The position numbers were made by a program, and so were the translations under genes. Below the pieces are notes generated by a model. The model saw nothing but the letters and a program-made list of their open reading frames with translations, did not search any database and had not been told where the DNA came from. From M10-OD1-4 sp038061695 (GTDB lineage: Bacteria; Patescibacteriota; Minisyncoccia; GWC2-36-17; M10-OD1-4), in assembly GCA_038061695.1 (NCBI GenBank), contig JBBTYT010000005.1, positions 1 through 61,076 of the forward strand: a stretch of 61,076 nt of DNA, read 5' to 3'. Positions 33,017-43,161 of this stretch are shown piece by piece; within the stretch, counting starts at the first letter, position 1, and each line of letters opens with the position of its first letter.

Positions 33017-33988
33017 ATGATTGATGAAAAAAGAAAGTTTTCTATTCAGAAAGGGAATGTGATAATTCCTGTTGTTTTGATTTTAGGCGTATTCATTGGC
33101 GGAGTTGTTGTCTTGCAAACAAAAGGAATCGGGGCGAGCCTAATATCAGAGGGTAAGAAGATATTCATACCGGTAGCAGATGAACCAGATGCAGACCCTG
33201 ATAGCGATGGACTTAAAAATTGGGAGGAAACAACTTACAAAACAGATCCGAGAAAATTTGATACGGATGATGACGGCTACTCTGATGGCGAAGAAGTTTT
33301 ATCCGGATATAACCCGATAAAGCCAGCTCCAAATGATGCGCTAGAAGGAACAGATACAACAACGCCAAGACCAACTCCAAAAAATTTAACAGAATATCTA
33401 TCTCAACTAATAATAGATAAAGTGGCAACAGGAGAATTTAAGCCTGTTTCTGATGCAGATACAGCTCCTGACTCCGCACTAATTAACAACGAAGAGATCC
33501 TAAGCGAAGCTCTTGTCCATATCGCGGCAACAGCAGAGAGAGAGTTCGTTTTATCAAGAATAAATGACTCAGAAATTAAAATATCTACAAAGGATACAAA
33601 AAAAGAAGAAGTTTTTGCATATATCGCTTCTATCTCTGCTGTTTTGGAAGATGAAAAAGTCATTACAGATATAGGACTTTCTGAAGCCGAAATAATAGAA
33701 AAAACCGTAGCTACAAAAGATAAAAAAAATATAGAAAAATTAATAGATTTTTATCAGGTTGGCATAGATAAGATTAGAAAGATTACAACACCTAAAGATT
33801 TTGCGGATATTCATAAAGAACAACTGGCAATATTTGAGCTGACAAAGAAGATATTAATTGCGATAAAAAACTTTGAAGAAGATCCTGCGACAGCGGCGGC
33901 GGCGGCAGAGAAATATCCTGATATGAAAAACATATTGGAAAATTTTACAAAAAAACTTGTTGAAAGAATGGGAAGGTATAACGAATAG
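33017..33988 (+). CDS. Membrane-anchored protein with thrombospondin type 3-like calcium loops
   Basis: A 323-residue protein with an N-terminal membrane anchor (about residues 15-34). Two acidic calcium-binding loops follow near residues 53-95: DADPDSDGLKNWEE and DTDDDGYSDGEEV, the DxDxDGxxD pattern of TSP3 repeats. After a Pro/Thr linker the C-terminal half is helical. Such loops are frequent in surface proteins of this group. It lies 32 bases before the 1689-residue protein and probably belongs to the same surface apparatus. The function is unknown. Confidence 0.8.
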   Translation: MIDEKRKFSIQKGNVIIPVVLILGVFIGGVVVLQTKGIGASLISEGKKIFIPVADEPDADPDSDGLKNWEETTYKTDPRKFDTDDDGYSDGEEVLSGYNPIKPAPNDALEGTDTTTPRPTPKNLTEYLSQLIIDKVATGEFKPVSDADTAPDSALINNEEILSEALVHIAATAEREFVLSRINDSEIKISTKDTKKEEVFAYIASISAVLEDEKVITDIGLSEAEIIEKTVATKDKKNIEKLIDFYQVGIDKIRKITTPKDFADIHKEQLAIFELTKKILIAIKNFEEDPATAAAAAEKYPDMKNILENFTKKLVERMGRYNE

Positions 33989-34020
33989 GATTTATACGCT
34001 TAAACGCAATTAAAAACTTA

Positions 34021-37000
34021 ATGGGAACATTTGAGAGAATATTTAAGCCAATATCAACGCTCTTAGTTGCGATACTCATCGTCAACTCTTTTCTCTTTGC
34101 TATACTCTACTCTCCGAATCCAGCACGAGCGATATTAGGAGCAGGTGATATCGTTTCCGATCCTATCCAGACCGCATTAACAACGGTTTGGAAAGCTATA
34201 AAAACAGCTTTTGATGCCGCAAAAGCCGCCGCAGACAAAATTTGGCAAGCGTCAGTTACTTTTTTTAATACTTGGGAAAAAAGCGAAAATATAATGGCGC
34301 AAGTCTCCTATGCGCTTCTTTATGCAACAATAGAGCTAATGCTGGCAAAGATGACTACTGATATTGTAAATTGGATTAACGGCGGAGCAAAAGGATCACC
34401 GAAAGTAGCTCTGGATTTTGAAGAAATCTTTGAAGATTCGCTTGATCAAGCGGCTGGCTCTGTCATAGGTGATATTTTAGGTTTGCCAAATGGCGAGCTT
34501 TGCGACCCTAATTTCTTAAAGGTTAATCTCCCTATCTCTCTAGATACCATCCAAGCACCAACATTTCAAGAGAAGTTAAAATGTTCCTTTTCTGAAATTG
34601 GAACAAATATAAAAGATTTTGAAAAAGATTTCTCTAAAGGCGGTTGGATAGGTTGGATTAGATATGGCAAGGGCGCAAACAACCAAATTGGGGCTATGAT
34701 GATAGCAAAAGATGAGCTAGCTAAGAGAGCGGAGAAGGCTGAAAAGGCGGCAGAGCTAAAAATAACTACAGGAGACGGATTTTTACCTCAAGAAGATTGT
34801 GTAGTTACGAGAGATATAAATAAAGAGATAGAAGCTTCATTTGCGTCCTCCGGAGATGGAGATATAGTTGGTGGAATAGCAGAATTTGGAGGAAGATCTC
34901 TTATTGGCAAAAAACTTAAAAATATATTAAGCGCATATGGATATTCCAACGAAGATGATTTTAAATCTTTCTGGAATAGCTCCGGCGGAGCATTTACTTG
35001 CAAAATTAAAACTCCTGCAAAAATTATAGCTGATATAACATCTCAAACTATAACAGCTCCGTTAAAAAAATTAAATGATCAGATGCAAGCGGCGGCTAGC
35101 GAGTTAGGCTCAAAAGCACCTGCAATTCTACGGCCTTACCTCAACGCTATCTCCACCGCCGCCATCAATCTTATCATTAAAAAAGAGCAAGGCATTATCT
35201 CAGGAGTTATACGCCAAAATAAACCAAGAACTAACAAAAGACAAAATACCGATGCTTTCAGAGATTCCTCCAATACTCTCTTTGCTAGCGAGAGCTTATC
35301 AAGCTCAGCAACAGATTTACGCTCCCTTCTTATGAGAACTACTCTGGATTTTTCTCTCTTTGCAGGAGTGCTTAAAGAAGTAGTAGAAAATAAAAATATT
35401 TTATTTGAATCTCCGATTCTAGTATCAGAGCTTATTCATAGCGGGTATATTTGGTCGTCTGGATTTGGATATGGAGCAAAAGCTTCCGTTATTTGGCTTC
35501 CAAATCCTCCATACTCTGACAATCCTACTTCCGTAAACGACCCAAGTATGGATGAATTAATCTCGACTAGAACAAAAGAGGTAATAGACAAAAAAACAGC
35601 TATAGGCTATCCTACACTTCCAATTGCCGGAACTATTAATCTGGCTGGTAAAACTTGCGGAGCATTTACTCAAGAAATTACTCCTACAGTAACGACAACA
35701 TCTAACGAAACCATATCTCCACGTATAGGATATGTGAGTCTTGTAAGTATTACAAATGCTGATGGTAGTATAAGTCCTGCTGGTAGCATAATTTATAATA
35801 ACACTGTATCCGGCAACACTGGTTTTTTTAATGGTCCTCTTGGTCAAACAAGAATAATAGCTTTCAATGACAAAGGATTTATAAATCCAGATAGCCTCCC
35901 TATTCCTACCCCTATTCCTGATAGATTCGTCAGACAAATAGTTAGTCCAAGTAATCCTAATGACCTATTATCAAATACGGTAACATTCATAGATGTTGGG
36001 GGTTTTAATAGTATAGTTGTTGGAACGCCTCTTAATACTACTGATCCTAATTATGATACTACTATTTTATACACAAGCGAACTCTTTTCAGTTGGTTCAA
36101 CAGACCTTAGAGTAAGCACTTCCGGAGCAGGAGATATATATTATATAACAGGCAATAAAAATCCAGGCAACTTAATCTCCAGTGGCAATATTACTTATAC
36201 CTCAGTAGGCATAACTAGCGACTATAACTACCGTTACGCTGTCCAGCTTGGAAATGGAACTAGTGGTTCTGGACAATTTGTAAGACTACCAGAGTATAGC
36301 TCGCTAAGCTTAGCGATAACACCTGCCTATACTGATCCTGATACTTTCGCCTACATTCCTGCTATATATACAGACCCAGCCACAGAGGTTCTATTTAAAG
36401 ATATTTTCGTTGGTGGTACTATTAATTATAGTAATACTGCAAACGGACAAGCTTCATATATAAACTGTAGGAATGATAATGGGTGGTATATAAATCTTTC
36501 TACTTGTCGTTACTGGGATGGAGGTACTTCCAATGAAGTACCCGCTGAAGTAATACCACCGCTCTATACTGGTGGTAATTGCACATGGATAGACTCAGAT
36601 TTTGCAGAGCTGTCTCAAGTTCAATGCGAAAAAAATATACCTATACTAGGGTATTCTTCTCAACCGGACTTAAACCTGATCGGCATTCCAGCATACAGAA
36701 GCGACGAAAATTATAATTTAAAATATTTCTCGCCATCATTCCCTGGAGCAACTACATCAATAGAAAATAAAAGATTGATTGTCAGATATGACGACATCCT
36801 TATTGATCCATCTCAACCTGCTAGCGATACTAACCCGCCTACAACATTAAAAGATGGCGAGGATAAAGTAACTATTAACAATAGTAATCCTTTTAAGATG
36901 ACTCTGCTTGATTTCTTTCCTGAGGTAGATGAGCTACAAAATGAATTTATGGTAAAGATAAGAGTGCTTCTGGGATATACTCAAAGAACCAAAAAGAAAA

Positions 37001-39090
37001 CACATTTCTCCTCTTTAGCCGATCAAATAGGAGCTATACCAGATGACGGAAATATATCTGTGTTAGAATCTTCACCAGGAATAAATTTGCCGTATATCTC
37101 TGTCAGCGATGTTCTGACAAAATATAATAATCTTTCTAAGCTATATCAAGAACTCTTCCTTGGCGTATCAAATGAAGATTCTCTTGAAGGACTTGATCCT
37201 CTATTTAACACCTTAAATGCAACGGAAATAAATATAAAACGCGCCTTGATAGGTCAAAGATGTCCGACGATACCTCCAACTCTCCTTTCGTCACAAAACC
37301 TCATTGATGGTTGCGGTAGATTTGGCGCAACAACGATAAATCCAACCACTACCGGCGAATATAATATGGCAAAGAAATTCATCTTTGAGAGAGAAAGAGT
37401 AGAAGCTCCTAATAGCGGATTTGCGACAAACCCATTTAATGGCACAAATAGTAATGTTATTGCCGGCGTTTTAAACTTGGATGAAATGACTCAACAATTA
37501 GCGACTTTAGCTCCTGATAAAAACATCATAAAGCTCATCAGATTAAGACAGATATTGGAACAACTTCAAATCAATTCTCAACCAATAACATTTTACGGTG
37601 AAACAACAAGCAAAGATAAGGTTATTACGCCAACAATATTAAGCGGAGTTGACACTATCCAACTATCTTTAAGAAACTATCCTGAGATTGAAAACTTTTT
37701 GAATGATATAACAACAGATAATAAACCTATAACTGATCTGATAACAGCTTATGCATTCGCCGTCACAAATACAAAAGAAGCATATCCTGTAATAAGCGAT
37801 GATCTTGATAATATTCTTCCTGATATAACAACTCAGATCCAAGACCAATTAAAAGAAGTCTTCCTAAAAAGGGTTGAGCTTGAGCTTGAACAAGCAAAAA
37901 AAGAAGCTCAAATAAGATTACTTGACTTTATATACTTTGCTGAAGATCTTTCTCCTGCTGTTCAAGTTGAAGTACCGAAAGGCTTCATAAATAGTTCGGA
38001 TGCGATCATTATGGGATTGGATGCTCTTGCAAGTAGGATAATACGAGTTGGCACATCTACATTTAATACTCAGATGGGAATGACACTATCAACGCCATTA
38101 GCGCCTGGAGTAGAAAATAACTGTTTATCTCTATCTGGAGATAAAATATTAGCTATAGCACCATCTACTAACTGCTCGGAAAATCCTGAATTTAAATTAC
38201 GCGGGATGAAAGTTTTACCATGGAATCTTTTTTCAGCTGACCCAGATATGACAATAATCCAAACTAATACTCCTACTTCTCAAGAGATGGAAAAAGCATT
38301 AAAAGCAGTCGGTATAAGAAAAGCATTGATGGCTGGCATAAGAGAAAAAATGAAACATTTTGGAAGAGCTATTGGAGTAAATGTGGACTCGGTAGAATTT
38401 GAAGCTTTTCTATCTCAATATGTCCTTCCTTTGACAAAGAAAGGCGACATACTCCCCGATGGCACCACTGATCTAACAGGCGGGAAAATACCTATTAATG
38501 ATTGGGATGGTAGAATCGCAAGAGGATTAGCGGATGTGGATATTATGTTTACAGGAATATATAGCACAAAGATCAATCATCTAAATAATCCCGGAATAAT
38601 ACTCTCAAATGGAGAGTCTATATATACTGACATACAAACAAAAATGACAGATATCTCAAATAATTTCTCCCTATTACAAGTGGAATTTGAAAAAATAAAG
38701 GAGATTTACACATCTTCTGGAAGCTCATCCATAGCATCATCCAAAGCCTCTCTAGAAGAAATGATTAAACTCTTAAAAACTATGGATGACGCTTTCTCAG
38801 AAGCCCTTGCTTGTACGGATACTGCCCTAAGAATTAATAGCAATGCTAACCAACTTCAACTTGCTCTAGCAACTGGTGGATTAAGTATTCTTACAGACGG
38901 ATTGGGGATAGCTTTTGGCGGTCCTGTAGGGCTAGCTACGGGTATGATAATCGGCGCTTGGCTTACAAGCAGAGCAAAGAAAAAAGCGAAGAAAAAAGCA
39001 AGACAGATAGCGGATACCTGTGCCTCTAAAGCAACGGACTTCAATAATGCCGCTATTGAACTTGTAGATAATTTTATTTGCGGAAAATAA
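34021..39090 (+). CDS. 1689-residue exported giant protein of the type IV secretion-like locus
   Basis: No named domain is recognised over most of the length. A signal sequence or anchor spans about residues 12-37, ending PNPARA. A helical N-terminal module follows (DIVNWINGGAKGSP near 115-130), which resembles modules I recall beside VirB6-type genes in other Parcubacteria. A beta-rich region (about 550-935) is rich in Ser, Thr, Asn, Gly and Tyr and poor in Lys. The C-terminal part is again helical, with a Gly-rich hydrophobic segment near 1613-1650 and a basic KKKAKKKAR stretch. Only 4 bases separate it from the VirB6/TrbL gene, implying linked function, perhaps as a surface-exposed adhesin or channel component. 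Confidence 0.8.
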   Translation: MGTFERIFKPISTLLVAILIVNSFLFAILYSPNPARAILGAGDIVSDPIQTALTTVWKAIKTAFDAAKAAADKIWQASVTFFNTWEKSENIMAQVSYALLYATIELMLAKMTTDIVNWINGGAKGSPKVALDFEEIFEDSLDQAAGSVIGDILGLPNGELCDPNFLKVNLPISLDTIQAPTFQEKLKCSFSEIGTNIKDFEKDFSKGGWIGWIRYGKGANNQIGAMMIAKDELAKRAEKAEKAAELKITTGDGFLPQEDCVVTRDINKEIEASFASSGDGDIVGGIAEFGGRSLIGKKLKNILSAYGYSNEDDFKSFWNSSGGAFTCKIKTPAKIIADITSQTITAPLKKLNDQMQAAASELGSKAPAILRPYLNAISTAAINLIIKKEQGIISGVIRQNKPRTNKRQNTDAFRDSSNTLFASESLSSSATDLRSLLMRTTLDFSLFAGVLKEVVENKNILFESPILVSELIHSGYIWSSGFGYGAKASVIWLPNPPYSDNPTSVNDPSMDELISTRTKEVIDKKTAIGYPTLPIAGTINLAGKTCGAFTQEITPTVTTTSNETISPRIGYVSLVSITNADGSISPAGSIIYNNTVSGNTGFFNGPLGQTRIIAFNDKGFINPDSLPIPTPIPDRFVRQIVSPSNPNDLLSNTVTFIDVGGFNSIVVGTPLNTTDPNYDTTILYTSELFSVGSTDLRVSTSGAGDIYYITGNKNPGNLISSGNITYTSVGITSDYNYRYAVQLGNGTSGSGQFVRLPEYSSLSLAITPAYTDPDTFAYIPAIYTDPATEVLFKDIFVGGTINYSNTANGQASYINCRNDNGWYINLSTCRYWDGGTSNEVPAEVIPPLYTGGNCTWIDSDFAELSQVQCEKNIPILGYSSQPDLNLIGIPAYRSDENYNLKYFSPSFPGATTSIENKRLIVRYDDILIDPSQPASDTNPPTTLKDGEDKVTINNSNPFKMTLLDFFPEVDELQNEFMVKIRVLLGYTQRTKKKTHFSSLADQIGAIPDDGNISVLESSPGINLPYISVSDVLTKYNNLSKLYQELFLGVSNEDSLEGLDPLFNTLNATEINIKRALIGQRCPTIPPTLLSSQNLIDGCGRFGATTINPTTTGEYNMAKKFIFERERVEAPNSGFATNPFNGTNSNVIAGVLNLDEMTQQLATLAPDKNIIKLIRLRQILEQLQINSQPITFYGETTSKDKVITPTILSGVDTIQLSLRNYPEIENFLNDITTDNKPITDLITAYAFAVTNTKEAYPVISDDLDNILPDITTQIQDQLKEVFLKRVELELEQAKKEAQIRLLDFIYFAEDLSPAVQVEVPKGFINSSDAIIMGLDALASRIIRVGTSTFNTQMGMTLSTPLAPGVENNCLSLSGDKILAIAPSTNCSENPEFKLRGMKVLPWNLFSADPDMTIIQTNTPTSQEMEKALKAVGIRKALMAGIREKMKHFGRAIGVNVDSVEFEAFLSQYVLPLTKKGDILPDGTTDLTGGKIPINDWDGRIARGLADVDIMFTGIYSTKINHLNNPGIILSNGESIYTDIQTKMTDISNNFSLLQVEFEKIKEIYTSSGSSSIASSKASLEEMIKLLKTMDDAFSEALACTDTALRINSNANQLQLALATGGLSILTDGLGIAFGGPVGLATGMIIGAWLTSRAKKKAKKKARQIADTCASKATDFNNAAIELVDNFICGK

Positions 39091-39094
39091 AAAA

Positions 39095-41104
39095 ATGAAT
39101 TTCAAAAAGAAACAATTTATTCTCATCTTATCACTGCTTTTAATAGTATTTTTTGGTTTTTTTCTTACACCAAATCCAGCATATGCTGGGCTGGGAGATA
39201 ATGTTATGACTGGATTCCTAAGATTAATAAACTGGGTACTTAGAATGATAATGGATCTTGAATCTCTTATTTTAGCCCTTATCGGATCATTCGCTGACTC
39301 TGTAATGCAACCGGAACCAATAACAAAGTCTTTTATAGTAGAAAACGGCTGGAATATAGCAAGAGATTTTGCAAATATGTTCTTTATCTTAATACTTCTT
39401 GCTATTGCGTTATCTTTTATCTTATTTCCTCGTTTTCAAATAAAGCAGGCTTTACCAAGACTTCTAGCCATTGCTCTCTTGATAAATTTCTCATTACCTA
39501 TAGCCGGTCTCTTCATAGATTTTGCAAATATTTTTTCCGCTACCTTTTTTAAATTAGCCTCTGCAGGAACTGCAGGCATATCTGAAACAGTAGCTGGGGG
39601 CTTAGGCATTACCAATATATATACTTTCAATGCCAGTGGACAATTTGGAGGCGATACATTGGATAGTGAACAAAAACTTTTCAAAATTCTTTTACTTGGA
39701 ATATTTTTTATGGGTATTTTAATATTCATATTCTTAGCACTTGGTATGATGTTTTTAATTAGAAATATGTATCTATATATATTATTAATATTACTTCCTC
39801 TCGCTCTTGTGGCTTCTATCCTGCCTCAAGGAAAATCTTACTTTTCTAGCTGGACAGGCAAATTTTTTCAATGGACATTTTTTGCTCCAGTAGCGCTCTT
39901 TTTCATATATCTTGCAATAGCTTCCTTTCAGAGCATCATTGGTTCTAAAGCTCAAGATTTTGCGGCTAAAGCTACCATGGAAGATGGTATTCCTCTATTA
40001 GCACAAACTTATAATTATATAGCAATTCTTGGACTTCTAATCGGTTCGCTTGTAGCCGCAAACTCCTTAGGCATAAGAGCTGCTGGAGCATCTTTAACTA
40101 TGCTTAAAAAAGGCGGGAAGATTATGAGAAATGGAATTGGCAGAGGAGTAAGAGGTGTCGGCAGATATGCCAAGAGAGAGGCAGTATATAACGCTGAGAG
40201 ATTATCAGCTTCTAAGGGAATTGAGAATGTCTCTTCATTTCTATCAGGAATACCTTTAGTAGGAGCTTACGCCGGCAGAACAGGACTAAGAGCCGCAACA
40301 AGATTCAAATTGTCCGCTGAAAGTAGAGGTAAAATATCTGATAAGGAGAAAAAGCTTTTAGATAGTATGTCAGATAAACAACAGCTGAAATATTATGAGG
40401 ATATGAAAAGAACAAATTCATCAAGAGCCACAACTCTTGCTGGCATACTCGCTGAAAAAGGTACTCTCACAAAATTTGATCCTAAAAAATCAGTTGACGA
40501 AAATAATGTTGCAACGAAGAAACTCAAAGATGATGCTTATGCGGATGCTGTTAAAGTTGGAAATAAAAATGCTCAGAAGGCTATAGAAAGATCAGCACCT
40601 CAAATATTTGAGGACAATTTAAATAAAAGAAAATTTGTTGTACAAAGGCAAGGCGAAGAAGCAAAAGATAGTGAAACTGGTCTGACAAAAAATGAAATGA
40701 CTCAAGCATATTATAGAGGATTTCGGCCTAGTGATGTGGAAAAAATGGATAAAGGAATGCTTAGTAGCGAGGAAGGTAAAAAATTCTTAAAGAATCTCCA
40801 AATATATGGAAATATGTCCGGTGAACATTTAAAATCAGCTTTAAGAACTGGTTCTCATGACTTCTTGAAAGCATTTGAGGATTCTATAAAAAGTATGAGT
40901 GCCCCAGAAATACGACAGATATCAGAAAACAATAAAAACTTTGTAAACTTCGTAGGTAGCACAGCCGCTAGAGGACTCTCTGGCGCAAAAGAGCTGTCTG
41001 AAAAGATAAAATTATCACAGGGTATTATGCAAACGATATCGACAGTAAGACAGGATACCGCGCAAGCGCTAAAAAATCCTAGAGCCACCGCAAAAACACC
41101 TTAA
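39095..41104 (+). CDS. VirB6/TrbL-like type IV secretion channel protein
   Basis: A polytopic protein of 669 residues. A signal peptide ends near residue 30 (TPNPAYAG), and about six further hydrophobic segments lie within residues 40-345 (including FILILLAIALSFILFPRFQ and LYILLILLPLALVASILP). The C-terminal half (350-669) is polar, basic and probably cytoplasmic. The arrangement matches the VirB6/TrbL superfamily, which forms the inner-membrane channel of conjugation and secretion systems. It sits between the giant protein and the PrgI/VirB4 genes. Confidence 0.85.
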   Translation: MNFKKKQFILILSLLLIVFFGFFLTPNPAYAGLGDNVMTGFLRLINWVLRMIMDLESLILALIGSFADSVMQPEPITKSFIVENGWNIARDFANMFFILILLAIALSFILFPRFQIKQALPRLLAIALLINFSLPIAGLFIDFANIFSATFFKLASAGTAGISETVAGGLGITNIYTFNASGQFGGDTLDSEQKLFKILLLGIFFMGILIFIFLALGMMFLIRNMYLYILLILLPLALVASILPQGKSYFSSWTGKFFQWTFFAPVALFFIYLAIASFQSIIGSKAQDFAAKATMEDGIPLLAQTYNYIAILGLLIGSLVAANSLGIRAAGASLTMLKKGGKIMRNGIGRGVRGVGRYAKREAVYNAERLSASKGIENVSSFLSGIPLVGAYAGRTGLRAATRFKLSAESRGKISDKEKKLLDSMSDKQQLKYYEDMKRTNSSRATTLAGILAEKGTLTKFDPKKSVDENNVATKKLKDDAYADAVKVGNKNAQKAIERSAPQIFEDNLNKRKFVVQRQGEEAKDSETGLTKNEMTQAYYRGFRPSDVEKMDKGMLSSEEGKKFLKNLQIYGNMSGEHLKSALRTGSHDFLKAFEDSIKSMSAPEIRQISENNKNFVNFVGSTAARGLSGAKELSEKIKLSQGIMQTISTVRQDTAQALKNPRATAKTP

Positions 41105-41148
41105 AAAAGCAGTTTAGAGATTTAATATAATAAAATTATATTTAAAAA

Positions 41149-42033
41149 ATGCAAGATATACCAAAAGAACAATTAATAAAGAGATTTCAAATATTATCCG
41201 ACTCTTTGCAGGATATTATTTTTTCCGAAACAACCGCAGATTCAATCAGAAAGGCATCTGTGCTTGGTGGTGTTGAAGAAAATCAAGGCTTGCTTGCTGA
41301 ACTAACAGGTAGAGTCTTATTAGGATATTTAAATCCAATTCATTTTGCTGAAGAATTGGTAAACGAGCTTGGGATATCAGAAGAAACGGCTCAACAAATA
41401 ACAACCATTCTTGATGCAGAGATATTCTCTCTTGTAAACACCGATTTAAGAAAGCTATATCCGCCAACTATAAAAACTCCGACAGCGATGTCAAAAGGAT
41501 TTTCTCATGAGGAGGCAAAAAAATATGAGAAGAAAGATGAAAAGAGAGTAAGTGAGTTTGAAAAAAGATTTTTAGGCAAACGGGATGAAGCATCTGAAAA
41601 AATATTTTCACAAAAAATGGGAAGCAAAGTGCTGGATACTGAAGAAGAAACGAAAAGCTATACTACACCTATTTCGGAAAAAGAGAAAATTATTGAACAA
41701 GCTATCGTTATTCCAAAAGCTCCGGAGATCCCAAAAAAAATAGAAACTATAAGAAATATAAACTCAAATAAAAAACCTGTTGAAGAAAGAAAACCAGAAC
41801 CGATATTAGCAGAAAGAGAGATAAAAACAACAGAACCGCAATTAAGAGCGCAAAAAGAAACGCCTCATATAAAACCTGTGGTTCCTTTGCCGACATTTTT
41901 ACAATCCCAGTTTCAGCCAAGAAAGAAAATGGCGAGCGCATACAATGAAGATCTACCTAAAGAAGATACAAAAAATGAGACAAAACCAACACCAAAGATA
42001 TCTGGAAATGTGATAGATCTTCGTGACCTTTAA
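41149..42033 (+). CDS. Hypothetical cytoplasmic protein of the secretion locus
   Basis: A 294-residue protein without membrane segment. The N-terminal 110 residues look folded and helical (LIKRFQILSDSLQDII; ELTGRVLLGYLNPIHFAEELVNELG). The rest is Lys/Glu/Pro-rich and likely disordered, ending NVIDLRDL. I recognise no family. Its place between the VirB6/TrbL-like and PrgI genes suggests a cytoplasmic accessory or scaffold for the apparatus. Confidence 0.75.
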   Translation: MQDIPKEQLIKRFQILSDSLQDIIFSETTADSIRKASVLGGVEENQGLLAELTGRVLLGYLNPIHFAEELVNELGISEETAQQITTILDAEIFSLVNTDLRKLYPPTIKTPTAMSKGFSHEEAKKYEKKDEKRVSEFEKRFLGKRDEASEKIFSQKMGSKVLDTEEETKSYTTPISEKEKIIEQAIVIPKAPEIPKKIETIRNINSNKKPVEERKPEPILAEREIKTTEPQLRAQKETPHIKPVVPLPTFLQSQFQPRKKMASAYNEDLPKEDTKNETKPTPKISGNVIDLRDL

Positions 42034-42114
42034 TCAGCTTATAACTCTTAGATTTATAATTCATAAAAATGTTTTCCTAAAAAACTAAAAGCCACTAAAG
42101 ATAAAAGCTAGCCT

Positions 42115-42471
42115 ATGAAACAATTTCAAGTTCCACAATTTATAGATATAGAAGATAAGATTCTTGGATTTGTAACTATGCGTCAGTTTTTTACTATGCT
42201 CATTCCGCTAACCGTAGCTATTGTATTATATTTCATATTGGATTTTTTTCTTATGATAATTATTTCTGTGCCAACTACGATTATCTCAGCAATATTTGCT
42301 TTTTATAGACCTAATGGAATGAAGTTTTCAAAATTTATAAGATCATTTTTAAGCTATACATTTAAACCAAGATTATATGTTTGGAAAAGAGAAGAAAAAT
42401 CAATGTCATCTCAAGAAATGGAAATAACGGAATCCGAGAGAATAAAGAAGTTAGATGGATTGAAAAAATAA
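42115..42471 (+). CDS. PrgI family protein (VirB3-like)
   Basis: A 118-residue inner-membrane protein of type IV secretion systems, equivalent to VirB3. The conserved N-terminal MKQFQVPQFIDIEDKILGFVT is followed by two adjacent transmembrane helices (about residues 25-68, MRQFFTMLIPLTVAIVLYFI and the next) and a C-terminal tail PRLYVWKRE. Both length and layout are those of the PrgI family. It directly precedes the VirB4 genes, as VirB3 does in canonical systems. Confidence 0.9.
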   Translation: MKQFQVPQFIDIEDKILGFVTMRQFFTMLIPLTVAIVLYFILDFFLMIIISVPTTIISAIFAFYRPNGMKFSKFIRSFLSYTFKPRLYVWKREEKSMSSQEMEITESERIKKLDGLKK

Positions 42472-42516
42472 AAAAGGAATTTTTGAATTTAACACTTTTA
42501 ATTTTTAATTTGAAAG

Positions 42517-43155
42517 ATGGCAAAATTAAACGCGCAAGCAACACAACAGCTGGTAGATATAGATTCTATAAGAGAAAATGTGGTCATATTGAAAGGCGGG
42601 GCATTACGCTCTATCTTGCTGTGTTCATCTGTAAACTTGGCGTTAAAATCTCAAGATGAACAGGATGCTTTAATATATCAATATCAAAATTTTTTAAACG
42701 GATTGGATTTTTCAATAGAATTTGTTGTACATTCAAGAAAGCTTGATATCTCAGAATATATAACCAATGTAAAAGAAAATTTAGAAAGTCAAAAAAATGA
42801 ACTTCTAAGAATCCAGACGGAGGAGTATATAGAATTCATAGAAAACTTCGTCTCTATGCAAAATATTATGGCAAAATCATTTTATGCTATAATACCATTT
42901 TCACTGACAGAAGATTCAAAACAAGGATTTTTCAGTAAGATGTTATCACCAAAAACAACATCATTCAAAAAAATGTCTGATGACGAATTTATCAAGTACA
43001 AAAACCAACTCTGGCAAAGAGTGGAAAATGTAATATCAGGACTAAGAACTGTCGGCGTAATATCTGAACCACTGAACGACTCTGAATTAAAAGAATTATT
43101 TTTTAATATTTATAACCCAGGCGAAACAGGAAAAGAGATCTTAAACAAATCTTAA
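42517..43155 (+). CDS. VirB4 N-terminal-domain-like protein (separate gene)
   Basis: A 212-residue protein resembling the N-terminal domain of VirB4/TraC, which links the ATPase to the membrane channel. The sequence IRENVVILKGGALRSILLCSSVNLALKSQDEQ matches the typical start of such domains, as does IEFVVHSRKLDISEYI further on. It ends six bases before the ATPase gene, so the VirB4 module is encoded as two polypeptides. No frameshift signal is needed: each gene has its own start and stop. Confidence 0.7.
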   Translation: MAKLNAQATQQLVDIDSIRENVVILKGGALRSILLCSSVNLALKSQDEQDALIYQYQNFLNGLDFSIEFVVHSRKLDISEYITNVKENLESQKNELLRIQTEEYIEFIENFVSMQNIMAKSFYAIIPFSLTEDSKQGFFSKMLSPKTTSFKKMSDDEFIKYKNQLWQRVENVISGLRTVGVISEPLNDSELKELFFNIYNPGETGKEILNKS

Positions 43156-43161
43156 ATTATT

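Noticed and set aside
35557..35937. Minus-strand frame of 126 codons inside the giant protein gene
   Set aside because: Cys/Tyr/Ser-rich antisense shadow of the beta-rich region.
42381..42659. Plus-strand frame spanning the PrgI and VirB4-N genes
   Set aside because: Overlaps two supported genes and has no protein-like pattern.
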